Assembly (NCBI GenBank): GCA_002690755.1
Contig: NZFT01000114.1
Coordinates: 2,776 to 12,618, forward strand
From: Phycisphaerae bacterium
GTDB lineage: Bacteria; Planctomycetota; Phycisphaerae; Phycisphaerales; SM1A02
Reading direction: 5' to 3'
Length of the DNA stretch: 9,843 nucleotides
The notes beneath the pieces are model-generated. The model did not search any database and had not been told where the DNA came from. It saw nothing but the letters and a program-made list of their open reading frames with translations. Positions within the stretch are counted from its first letter, which is position 1. Each line of letters begins with the position of its first letter. Shown here one piece after another: positions 1-8,200 of the stretch. The position numbers were made by a program, and so were the translations under genes.

Positions 1-3000
1 GCGGGCCAGACGCCCGCCGACCTCGCCCTGTCGAGCCGGCTGGTCCAGCCGCAGTACCAGGCGACCGCCTTCGGCGACAACGCGTCGGTGTACGACACCG
101 AGGACACCTGGACCGGGCTCTTCAGCGATCCGCAGAACACCTGGCCCGGGACGCCGTGGAACTTCACCTACCAGTATCAGACCGAGTACCAGTATCAGGC
201 CGGAACCTTCGACGGTCCCGAGACGCTGTCGACACAGTACGACCCGCTCCTCTTCGGTGATTCGACCAGCGAGGCCCGCACCTGGCTGCGACAGACCGGG
301 GTCCTGAACCAGAACTTCGGACCCACCGGATACCAGGCGCTCGAACAGCCGTATCGATCGCTGCTGGTCGCCTTCGGTGACGGCGACCCGGGCCGCGCCC
401 GCTTCGACCGTCGCCGCTACTTCCGCCGCCGCCAGACCGACAGCGGCATCTTCGTCCGCCGCACCGACGACTTCGGGCAGCCCTTGCTGGTCGAGGACTG
501 GCGGGTCCGCAACGTCCCGCCCCGGGGATTCACCGATTCGGACGAACTCGAGCTCCGCATGTTCAGCGGCAGCAACTACGGCCCGGTGGTCTCCGCCTTC
601 GAGCGGACCGTCAACCGGCCCTGGCAGCGGGAACGCAACCCGTTCCGATCCACGCTGGCCCGTTCCGAGTCGGTCGAGAACTTCCTCGATTACTTCGACT
701 CGAACGTCAACGGCCCCTGGCCGCCCGTCGCCGGCATCGCGATCGGCGACCAGCTCTCCGCGGACCAGCTGCTGCGCGACAACCGGCATCGGGTGACCAC
801 CTACGGGGCGGTCCGCAACGACCTTCGTCCGCTGCACCTTCGTCCCACCGCGCTCTACAACCCGGACTACGACTACGCCTTCGGCCGGCTGCGGGGGGCG
901 AGCGGGGAGCCCGATCCGACCACCAACCAGCTCGCGTTCGATCAACGCAAGCAGAAGCTCGACCTCCGGGGTTCGGCGCTCGATGCGCCGATCACCGAAC
1001 TCGAATCGCTGCTCTACAGCGGGGCGTTCAACGATCCGTTCAACGTCGCCGCCGCGAACGGGAGCGGGGACCTCTACCCGGGCGTCTGGCCGCCGCTGAT
1101 CGGCGGCGACTTCGCCTTCCGCGTCGAACTCGACCGCTCCTACCGCTTCCGGCAGGAACTGCAGGAGACCTTCGCGACGGCGATGTCCGGCTTGTTCCGG
1201 GATCCCGCGGACGGCACGAACTACACCCAGAGCTATCTCGGCAGCAACTACGCCGGGGTCACCGAGAACCAGAACGCGTATCTGCAGACGCAGCTCCTCG
1301 CCGCGAGCTGGGCCGCCAACATCGACACCAATCGAGACGATCGGCTTCGCTTCGCGAACACCTTCAACTACGCGGACGTCACCGGACCCGGCCAGGTGCT
1401 GGGGCTCGAGATCATCGACCAGCCGATCTATCCCGACTGGGCGCCGCGGGTGCCGTTGGGCATCGAGCAGGACCTCGGGGCGATCGACCAGGATCTCCGC
1501 AACCTGACCTTCCCCGGCATGGAGAAGCAGCCCTTCATCATGGAGAGCTTCTTCGCCTTGGTGTATCCCAAGAGCCGGATCACCAGCAGCGTCTCCAACC
1601 AGCTCGAGAACGACGACGACTATCGACAGTACCTGCTCAGCCAGGGCCTCGATCCCGACACCGACGCCCCCGACGCGGGCGAGGATGCGATCCCGCAGGG
1701 CTTCCGCGACGCCGGCGATCAGTGGGTCGACCGCGAGAGCGAGCCCGCGATCGTCTTCGCAATCCAGATCGCCAACCCCTACGAGGAGTCCGTGCCGCTC
1801 CACGACATCCGCATCCGGATCGGTGACAACAACCGACCGCTCGACCTCTCGCGACTTCCCAGCCCGCACCCGCAGGGCGTGGCGGACCGTCAGCAGCCGT
1901 ACTACCGGCCCGGCGAACTCTTCCTCGGACCCACCCGGCCCGACGCGCCGCGGACCGCGATCGTGTACGGAATCATCCCCCCCGGCTTCAACACCGCGGA
2001 CGGTGATGATCCGGAATCGTTCGAATACAAGTTCGGGTTCACTTTCGAGGAGTTCCACGCCAAGTGGACCGACTTCCTCGATCTCCAGCCCGGCAACCTC
2101 TTCGGCTGGGATCCCGGCCTGCCGATGAACGAACACCAGACCCTGGTGCTCGACGCGTCGCCGCGTTCCTTCCGTCGCACCGATCCGACCGCCCCCGGAA
2201 CCCCGATCGTGCCGGCGCTGCCGCCGGTCCTGTCCGCGAACCCCGACGTCTGGTTCGATGATCCGGAGCAGTCGGTCGAACTCCTGAAGTTCGTGCAGAA
2301 CCCGCTGGCCACCAACGAGGGCTACCTCTACGCGATCGACCGGCTCGACAACGAGCAGACCGGCGAGAAGATCGAGTTCATCGACCAGATCGAACGGCTC
2401 GTCGACGAGGATTTCGCCCCGACCATGGAGCAGGACTACGTCTTCGACCTGAACAGCAACGATCGCCGCGAGTGGAACGGCATCCGGCTCGAAGGCGATG
2501 ACTTCTTCGTGAGCTGGGTCCGGGCCGGTCGTCCCTGGGGCTGGGACGTCAACCGCAACGGCGTCTACGACATGACGGAGGTCAATCCCCGGTACATCTA
2601 CGCGGAGATCCCCGAGGACGACTGGGTCAAGACCGAGGTCGACGCGGTCGAAGTCGGCAGCGGCTCCGGCCCGATCAAGGGCGACACCATCGACTTCGAG
2701 GTGGACCCGGACGCCGGCGCCGCCGGTGGCAGTCCGTGGCTCACCCGGTCCTACCTCCTGCCGCTCGCGACGCGGGCGACCGCCAGCGGGCTCGACTTCG
2801 AGTCGGTCCGCGGCAAGCCCGTCAACTTCTCGACCTCGACCGCGCTGGTCGGGGTCGGCGGCTCGCCGACCATCGACTTCGACGCCGGCTATCCGGTGCT
2901 CGCCGACGGTTCGGTCCGCCTGAGCAACAACGGCGTCTGGCCCGGCCGGGACGCGAGCGCCTACCGCTGGGTCCTCATGGACAAGGGGCAGGCCCCCGAC

Positions 3001-4764
3001 GAAGCGATCCCCGGCGCCCGAAGCGGCGTGACCACCGGACTCGACAGCAACGGCAACGGCGTCGACGACGGGCTCGAGAACTACCAGCGGGTCTGGCTGG
3101 AGAAGGACCAGTGGGCGTATCCGCTGCAGATGCTGCAGAAGGACGCGGACTACGAGCAGGTGGGCGAGCTCGCGAACGCCTTCCTCTGGGGCCACGCGAT
3201 CCGGCATCGTCCGGGCGTGACCTCCGCGCAGTCCTACAACGGCCTGCCGCTGCTGCAGACGATCTTCACCTTCGGTGAGTTCATGAACAGCACCGGTGGC
3301 CAGGACGACGTGATCCCCGTCGCCCCCCGCGAATACCTCGACGACGTCGGGGTCGCCAACGCGGGCGGCGTCTTCACGAACCGATATCGGCCGACCCCGG
3401 GCAACCTCACTGCGCCCGCCACCGCCGCGGTCGATTCGTTCCGGCCCTTCACCCAGGTGGTGGAGGTCGCGGCGGTCGACGCCCCGTGGACGCCGATGCT
3501 CCCCGCGGGACTGTCGGTCTTCGACGCCCTGGTCTGTGACGGCCCCGGTGCGAACTACCGCCTCGACCTCGATCGAAGCGGCTCGCTCGAAGCGGTCGAG
3601 CTGCTCGCGCTCGAGGACGCCCGCTACGGCAATGCCGGCGGCTTCTCGGGGGCCGGCACCCGCGGGGTGCTCAACCTCAACACCGCGAGCCCGGAAGTGC
3701 TGCGGACCCTCCCGCACCTGAGCCGCCTCGTCTACAACGACACCTACACCGGCTGGTCGGGTCTCGGAAACGATCCCAGCGATGCGAACGCCTACTGGCG
3801 GGCCTACACCCCCGCGGCCCAGCTCGCCGGGGACGTCGAGGAGAACGCCGCGCCAAAATCGATCGCCCGCCGCAATCCACAGTGGGTGAAGGTTCCGGAG
3901 ACCATCGAGCGCTACCGCGACGGTGGCGGTCTCTTCGGGAATGGCAGCGTCAAGCCCGTACAGCCCTGGCAGAACCAGATCATGCCGTTCACCGGCAACT
4001 TGTCGATGCCGTATTACGACGACCGCGGCACCTACGGGTACGGCGACGCGCCCGAAATGGCGCCGTGGATCGCGGACAACGTCGTCTATCCCGATCTCGG
4101 GGTGGGAGGCGTGGTCGGGCTCTATCCCGGGATGCGTCGGGAGCAGGGGATCGCCAGCATCGGCGAACTCATGCTTATGGATCGGTCCGGCATCTCCAAC
4201 GGTGCCGCCCAGTCCTGGCCGCAGCGATCGACCTCCATCACGGGTGCCGCGCAGGATCCGTTCCTCTACCAGGCGGACTTCGGGGCCGACACCAACGTCG
4301 GGTCGTCGATCGCCCCCTGGGATCCCACCACGATCGATCCGGCGAACAACACCCGCCTCGGACTCGGTTGGCGTCCACTGGTCGGCAACCAGGGCCAGGC
4401 GGACGACTTCGCCCGGCAGGCCGACGCGCGGCTGTCGACGGACCGTCGGAACACCCGGTGGTTGCAGGTCAAGGACGACGCGTCGAGCCTGGTCGAGATC
4501 CCCGACGAGGTCGCGGGCGACGCGGAAGAGGCGAACCTGCTCTTCGCCGGCATCTCGAACCTCGTCTCGGTGCGAAGCGACGTCTTCACCGTGCATCTCC
4601 GGATCCGTTCGTTCCGTCAGAACCCGGTCACCGGCGTCTGGAACGGCATGGATCCGGAATACATCGCCGATGATTCCCGCTACGTCTTCGTGGTGGACCG
4701 ATCCAAGTGCGATCTTCCGGGCGAGACCCCGGAGATCAGGCTGCTCAGCAAGGTGCCCAACTGA
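1..4764 (+). CDS. Giant GspK-like / pilin-cassette-type protein, 5'-truncated
   Basis: The reading frame is open from base 1 to the TGA at 4762-4764 (1587 codons), so the true start lies upstream; the internal GTG at 88 has no special claim. Residues are counted from base 1. Seen: 'LNLNTASPEVLRTLP' at about 1224-1238, 'ETIERYRDGGGLF' at about 1300-1312 and 'IASIGELMLM' at 1384-1393. In that order these resemble the helix-hairpin-helix-like part of type II secretion minor pseudopilin GspK. Earlier blocks, 'QLLAASWAANIDTNRDD' (431-447), 'MEKQPFIMESFFALV' (507-521) and 'IQIANPYEESVPL' (588-600), recall very large pilin-cassette proteins of planctomycetes and verrucomicrobia. EF-hand-like 12-residue loops start at 849, 1015 and 1189. 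I count only two cysteines, which fits an extracytoplasmic location. It is far longer than ordinary GspK (about 300-350 residues). Inferred role: an envelope or pilus-like secretion component. The family assignment is from memory of motifs and is tentative; the coding call is firm. Confidence 0.9.
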   Translation, partial: AGQTPADLALSSRLVQPQYQATAFGDNASVYDTEDTWTGLFSDPQNTWPGTPWNFTYQYQTEYQYQAGTFDGPETLSTQYDPLLFGDSTSEARTWLRQTGVLNQNFGPTGYQALEQPYRSLLVAFGDGDPGRARFDRRRYFRRRQTDSGIFVRRTDDFGQPLLVEDWRVRNVPPRGFTDSDELELRMFSGSNYGPVVSAFERTVNRPWQRERNPFRSTLARSESVENFLDYFDSNVNGPWPPVAGIAIGDQLSADQLLRDNRHRVTTYGAVRNDLRPLHLRPTALYNPDYDYAFGRLRGASGEPDPTTNQLAFDQRKQKLDLRGSALDAPITELESLLYSGAFNDPFNVAAANGSGDLYPGVWPPLIGGDFAFRVELDRSYRFRQELQETFATAMSGLFRDPADGTNYTQSYLGSNYAGVTENQNAYLQTQLLAASWAANIDTNRDDRLRFANTFNYADVTGPGQVLGLEIIDQPIYPDWAPRVPLGIEQDLGAIDQDLRNLTFPGMEKQPFIMESFFALVYPKSRITSSVSNQLENDDDYRQYLLSQGLDPDTDAPDAGEDAIPQGFRDAGDQWVDRESEPAIVFAIQIANPYEESVPLHDIRIRIGDNNRPLDLSRLPSPHPQGVADRQQPYYRPGELFLGPTRPDAPRTAIVYGIIPPGFNTADGDDPESFEYKFGFTFEEFHAKWTDFLDLQPGNLFGWDPGLPMNEHQTLVLDASPRSFRRTDPTAPGTPIVPALPPVLSANPDVWFDDPEQSVELLKFVQNPLATNEGYLYAIDRLDNEQTGEKIEFIDQIERLVDEDFAPTMEQDYVFDLNSNDRREWNGIRLEGDDFFVSWVRAGRPWGWDVNRNGVYDMTEVNPRYIYAEIPEDDWVKTEVDAVEVGSGSGPIKGDTIDFEVDPDAGAAGGSPWLTRSYLLPLATRATASGLDFESVRGKPVNFSTSTALVGVGGSPTIDFDAGYPVLADGSVRLSNNGVWPGRDASAYRWVLMDKGQAPDEAIPGARSGVTTGLDSNGNGVDDGLENYQRVWLEKDQWAYPLQMLQKDADYEQVGELANAFLWGHAIRHRPGVTSAQSYNGLPLLQTIFTFGEFMNSTGGQDDVIPVAPREYLDDVGVANAGGVFTNRYRPTPGNLTAPATAAVDSFRPFTQVVEVAAVDAPWTPMLPAGLSVFDALVCDGPGANYRLDLDRSGSLEAVELLALEDARYGNAGGFSGAGTRGVLNLNTASPEVLRTLPHLSRLVYNDTYTGWSGLGNDPSDANAYWRAYTPAAQLAGDVEENAAPKSIARRNPQWVKVPETIERYRDGGGLFGNGSVKPVQPWQNQIMPFTGNLSMPYYDDRGTYGYGDAPEMAPWIADNVVYPDLGVGGVVGLYPGMRREQGIASIGELMLMDRSGISNGAAQSWPQRSTSITGAAQDPFLYQADFGADTNVGSSIAPWDPTTIDPANNTRLGLGWRPLVGNQGQADDFARQADARLSTDRRNTRWLQVKDDASSLVEIPDEVAGDAEEANLLFAGISNLVSVRSDVFTVHLRIRSFRQNPVTGVWNGMDPEYIADDSRYVFVVDRSKCDLPGETPEIRLLSKVPN

Positions 4765-4784
4765 GTCGAAGCCCGCTCTGAAAA

Positions 4785-4802
4785 CGGCCGGAGACCCGGC
4801 CG
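4785..4802 (+). other. 7-bp perfect hairpin just after the giant gene
   Basis: CGGCCGG (4785-4791) and CCGGCCG (4796-4802) are perfect reverse complements around the tetraloop AGAC, 20 bases after the stop codon. A weaker 5-bp stem, GTCGA (4805-4809) with TCGAC (4816-4820), follows directly. No T-run follows, so alone it is not a classical terminator. It sits just ahead of the stronger terminator at 4820-4871 and may protect the 3' end of the mRNA or help termination. The pairing is seen in the sequence; the role is inferred. Confidence 0.45.
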
Positions 4803-4819
4803 GTGTCGAATCAACTCGA

Positions 4820-4871
4820 CCCGCGTCCTCGCCACGCTCGTCCAGCGTCTTGGGGGGCGCGGGCTTTTTTT
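4820..4871 (+). terminator. Rho-independent terminator of the giant gene
   Basis: An 11-bp stem pairs CCCGCGTCCTC (4820-4830) with GGGGGCGCGGG (4853-4863), including two G-U pairs. Inside the loop a second 5-bp stem pairs ACGCT (4834-4838) with AGCGT (4844-4848). After one C the stem is followed by seven T residues (4865-4871). A long GC-rich stem running into an uninterrupted T-run is the classical intrinsic terminator layout and is the only such T-run in this GC-rich gap. It lies 56 bases after the stop codon and separates this gene from the metalloprotease gene. Confidence 0.8.
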
Positions 4872-4880
4872 CGCCCGGCG

Positions 4881-4900
4881 CCGCGGGTCTCCGCGGGTCC
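4881..4900. repeat. Tandem 10-mer, two copies
   Basis: CCGCGGGTCT (4881-4890) is followed directly by CCGCGGGTCC (4891-4900), differing only in the last base. It lies just after the terminator T-run, at the edge of the palindrome-rich stretch. No function can be assigned from sequence; simple slippage in GC-rich DNA is an adequate explanation. Confidence 0.5.
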
Positions 4901-4907
4901 CGTTCAT

Positions 4908-4955
4908 CGGCGGATTCCGGCATCCGGGATCCGCCGTCCGGCGGCCTCGGATCCC
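4908..4955. repeat. Overlapping, mutually exclusive inverted repeats
   Basis: Three stems share bases. CGGCGGAT (4908-4915) pairs with ATCCGCCG (4929-4936), 8 bp perfect. GGGATCCG (4926-4933) pairs with CGGATCCC (4948-4955), 8 bp perfect. CCGCC (4931-4935) pairs with GGCGG (4940-4944) around GTCC. The first two cannot form together, so the stretch could switch between structures if transcribed. It lies downstream of the terminator and about 340 bases before the next start codon. Whether it is transcribed is unknown; a decayed repeat or a protein-binding palindrome is equally possible. Confidence 0.5.
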
Positions 4956-5145
4956 AGTCTCGGATACCGGACCCAGATCCCGCATCGGCGGTCGGGCGGC
5001 GCCGATCGACGGGGAGGAACCCGGCATTTCCCGGGGTCCGACTGGCCCGAAGGGTCACTGGATGGCATCTTGAACGAGCGGATCCCGGCGGCGTCGAGGT
5101 CCGGAAAATCCTCGCTTCCGGGCCGTATCGTGGGCCAGTGAGGAC

Positions 5146-5151
5146 TAGGAT
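5146..5151 (+). promoter_or_regulatory. Possible -10 element (TAGGAT) of the metalloprotease gene
   Basis: TAGGAT matches TATAAT at four of six positions and is a -10 form known from GC-rich bacteria. The surrounding CTAGGAT followed by a TCGA or CGA string recurs upstream of the methyltransferase gene at 8507-8513. No good -35 hexamer is visible 16-18 bases upstream. If real, it implies a leader of about 135 bases carrying two short hairpins. Confidence 0.25.
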
Positions 5152-5292
5152 CGAAGGTGGGCTCCACCGTGACTTCCGTTCGCTGCGAACGACCCCGGCG
5201 GTGTCTTGGAATCGTTGGCCGAAAATCGGTGGCACGACCGGTGATCAGGAACCAGGGCGGACCCTCGCGTCCGCACGGAGATGTAGGCGACC

Positions 5293-8200
5293 ATGCGAAC
5301 TCCCCAGACCAGAATGACCCTCGCGCTGGCGTTGGCCCTCGGTACCGGCACGCTGGCGGCGCTTGCGGTCGGCCCGGCGATCAAGGATCGGCCGACGATG
5401 AATCCCGGTGCCGCGAAGTCCGCGGCGCCCCGGCCGGAGGCACGCGCGGACGTCGACGTCGATCTCGAACGTCGGCTGGTCTTCGAACGGTCGGTGGTGA
5501 CGCGTCGCGATCATCCGGTCCTCGCGGTCGCCCGCGATGGTCGGATTCGATTCGACGTCGCCGAGGTCCTGGCGCTCGAAACCGGTGATCGGGTGGACCT
5601 CGCCGTTCGTCGCGGCATGGCACCGCACGCCTTCGTGGTCAAGCGTTCCCGCCGAACGACGGGTGACGGTCGGTGGTGGCAGCTCGAATCGGTCGACGAG
5701 GAACTCGTGGTCGCGACGCTCGCGCATCGCGACGGCATGGTCGCGGGCTGGATGCAGGTTCCCGGGGAGCACGGCGGCATGGAGTGGACGCTGGTCCCGA
5801 TCGGACGCGGCCTCGTCGCGCCCGAGGCGAAGGCCGCGGACCTGCCCGGCTGCGGTGGGGCGATCGTTCCCGACGTCGGCCCGGTTGGTCCGGTGCATCC
5901 TGAACATCCGCTGGGACCGATGTCGCCCTTCAGCGGTGACGGCGTCGCGGGGGACGACGATGATGATGGCGTCGCCGAATGCGCCGGCTGCGCGGCGACG
6001 GTCGCGGACATCGCCTTCTTCTACACCAGTCTCTGCCTCAAGATGGAGGAGGAGCGGATCGAAGCGGAGGGTGGAGACCCCGAGGACGCACCGGCGGCGA
6101 TCGCCGCGGTCTGCGAACTCGAGTCGGCGAACTGCTCGATCACCATGGCGAACTCCGACGTGCCCTTCGGGACGCGACCGGTCTACGTCGGGCTGGTGGA
6201 GTGGGACGAGAAGTCCGACAGCCTGCTCGGGCCGTTCACGAACCCTTCGGACGGCATCATCGACGAGGTCCACGAGATCCGTGACGCGGTCGGGGCCGAC
6301 GCGTGCTCGCTCGTCTCCCACACCGACGGCGAGGACCCCGCGGTCGGATACTGCGGGCTCGCCTACGTGGTCAACGGCAACAACGCGGACTTCGCCTTCA
6401 ACAGCCTGGTCCGCGGCTGCATGGGCTACTCGCTCTTCGCCCATGAATTCGGTCACAACATCGGGCTCCTCCACGCGGTGGGCGACAGCGCCACCGGGGA
6501 CGGCCCGCCCTGCGATCCGTGGGAACCGACCTGGGTCGGTTGCTGCAAGCCCGGCGAAAGCGACGAGACCGACGACGGGCGTCGCTACCAGCACGGCTGG
6601 CGGAACGTGGGGAGCACCACGTTCTGCTTCAAGACGGTGATGGCGTATTCGCCCGGCAACGGCATCCTTCACTATTCGAATCCCGAGGTCCCCTACGACG
6701 GGGTGGCCACCGGCAGCCCCGAGGATTCGACGGACGGCCGAGCCGCGGACAACGCCGGCTGGGCCACCTTGACGATGCCCGGCACCGCCGCGTATCGGTG
6801 CGCGGTGCCCGAGCAGACCGGCGTCGACGGACGACTCATCGCCGGCGGTTTGCAGGCCTACGACTTCTTCGGGATCTCGATCGCGACCAACGGCACCCGC
6901 ATGATGGCGGGGGCGAGTCGACATGATGCCCGCGGCCTGAACGCCGGGGCGGCGTACGTCTTCGAGGACTTCTTCGACGATGGCGACGACGACGATGACG
7001 GCGACGGCGACGAGAACAGCGAGGAAGGCTGGCTCCAGTCCGCGAAGGTCGTACCGACCTATCTCCGCGAGGGCGATCGCTTCGGTGAGGCGATCGCCGC
7101 GGATGACGACTTCCTGGTCATCGGATCGCCCCGGGCGGGTCGATGGGTGACCGAGGTCGACGAGGACACCGGCGAGGAGTTCGACGTGCTCGAAGCCACC
7201 GCGGCCGGCGAGGTCTCGGTGTGGTTCTGGAGCGGGGACTACTACTGTCTCCTGCAGCGGATCCAGCCCGAGGATCTGTTCGACAACGACTGGTTCGGCC
7301 ACTCGGTCGCCATTTCGGACGGCCTGCTGGTGATCGGCGCCCCGCGTCGTGACGTCGATCCCGACGACAACGACGAGACCGGCGCCGCGTACGTCTACCG
7401 GTTCGACGGCGTGCAGTTCGAGCCGCTTCCCGGCGAAAACGGACTCCTGCCCGGTGACGACGAGGGCGATCTCTCCGGTTGGAGCGTCGCCGCGGGCACC
7501 GAGGGTGACGATCTTCCGACCCGGTACGTCATGGTGGGGGCGCCGGAGGCCGACTCCGGGCGAGGCAAGGTCGTTCCCTACGTCTACCTCAACGGCGTCG
7601 ACGCGGTCCGTCGAAGCGACATCGATCTCGGGGCGCAGGACGCGAACTTCGGCTGGTCGATCGCGATGGAAGGCCGCGATGCGGTGGTGGGCGCTCCGGA
7701 AGCGGACGACGCGACCGGTGCCGCGGTGGCCTACCGCGTGATCGAAAACGATTTCGACGTGGTCGAGTCGTTGTCGTTCTCCGGTTCGATGCCCGGCGAC
7801 CGGTTCGGTGCCGCGGTGGCGGTGTCGACGAACTACATCGCGGTCGGCGTTCCCGACAGCGGCGGCGGTCTCTTCGACCTCGTCGGCGCGATCGGCATCT
7901 ACGAACGGTCCGGCAACGGCTGGGACCAGGCCCAGGTCGTCCGGCCCGCCGGACTCGAGCCCGGTGACCGGATCGGGGAATCTGTCGCGATCGTCGGCAG
8001 CATCGTCTTCGCGGGGGCGCCGCTCGCGGACGACGCCGGGCCGCTCTCCGGCGTGGTCTATGCGGTGCAGATCGAGTTCTTCGACTGCAACGAGAACCTG
8101 GTCGACGATTCCATCGACATCTATCTCGGCACCTCCGAGGATCTCAACGGTGACGGCGTGCCGGACGAGTGCGAAACCGGTGACTGTGCCGCCGACCTCA

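Larger units (their letters stand above)
4872..5292. other. Non-coding gap before the metalloprotease gene
   Basis: No convincing gene is seen on either strand; the open frames crossing this stretch are Arg/Pro/Ser-rich shadows without a recognisable start signal. The first part (4872-4990) is very GC-rich and full of inverted repeats, listed separately. The second part (about 5100-5292) is the likely promoter and leader of the metalloprotease gene. In it are a TAGGAT box at 5146-5151, a 5-bp hairpin GGTGG (5156-5160) with CCACC (5164-5168), and another, GTTCG (5178-5182) with CGAAC (5186-5190). No known riboswitch class was recognised. Confidence 0.6.

Noticed and set aside
3923..5317. 464-codon + strand frame spanning the end of the giant gene, the terminator and the start of the protease gene
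   Set aside because: The product is Arg/Ser/Pro/Thr-rich frame-shadow sequence, it runs through the intrinsic terminator, and it overlaps two well-supported genes in another frame.
5537..6640. 367-codon + strand frame inside the metalloprotease gene
   Set aside because: It is an out-of-frame shadow with S/R/T/A-rich composition and no motif; the overlapping frame carries the HExxHxxGxxH site.
5245..7302. 685-codon open frame on the - strand, antisense to the metalloprotease gene
   Set aside because: It is the mirror of a firm + strand gene with zinc-site and repeat motifs. Its product is a run of V/A/R/D-rich low complexity (the valine-rich part is the antisense of the acidic Asp run), with no recognisable domain. 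Long antisense frames are common in GC-rich coding DNA.
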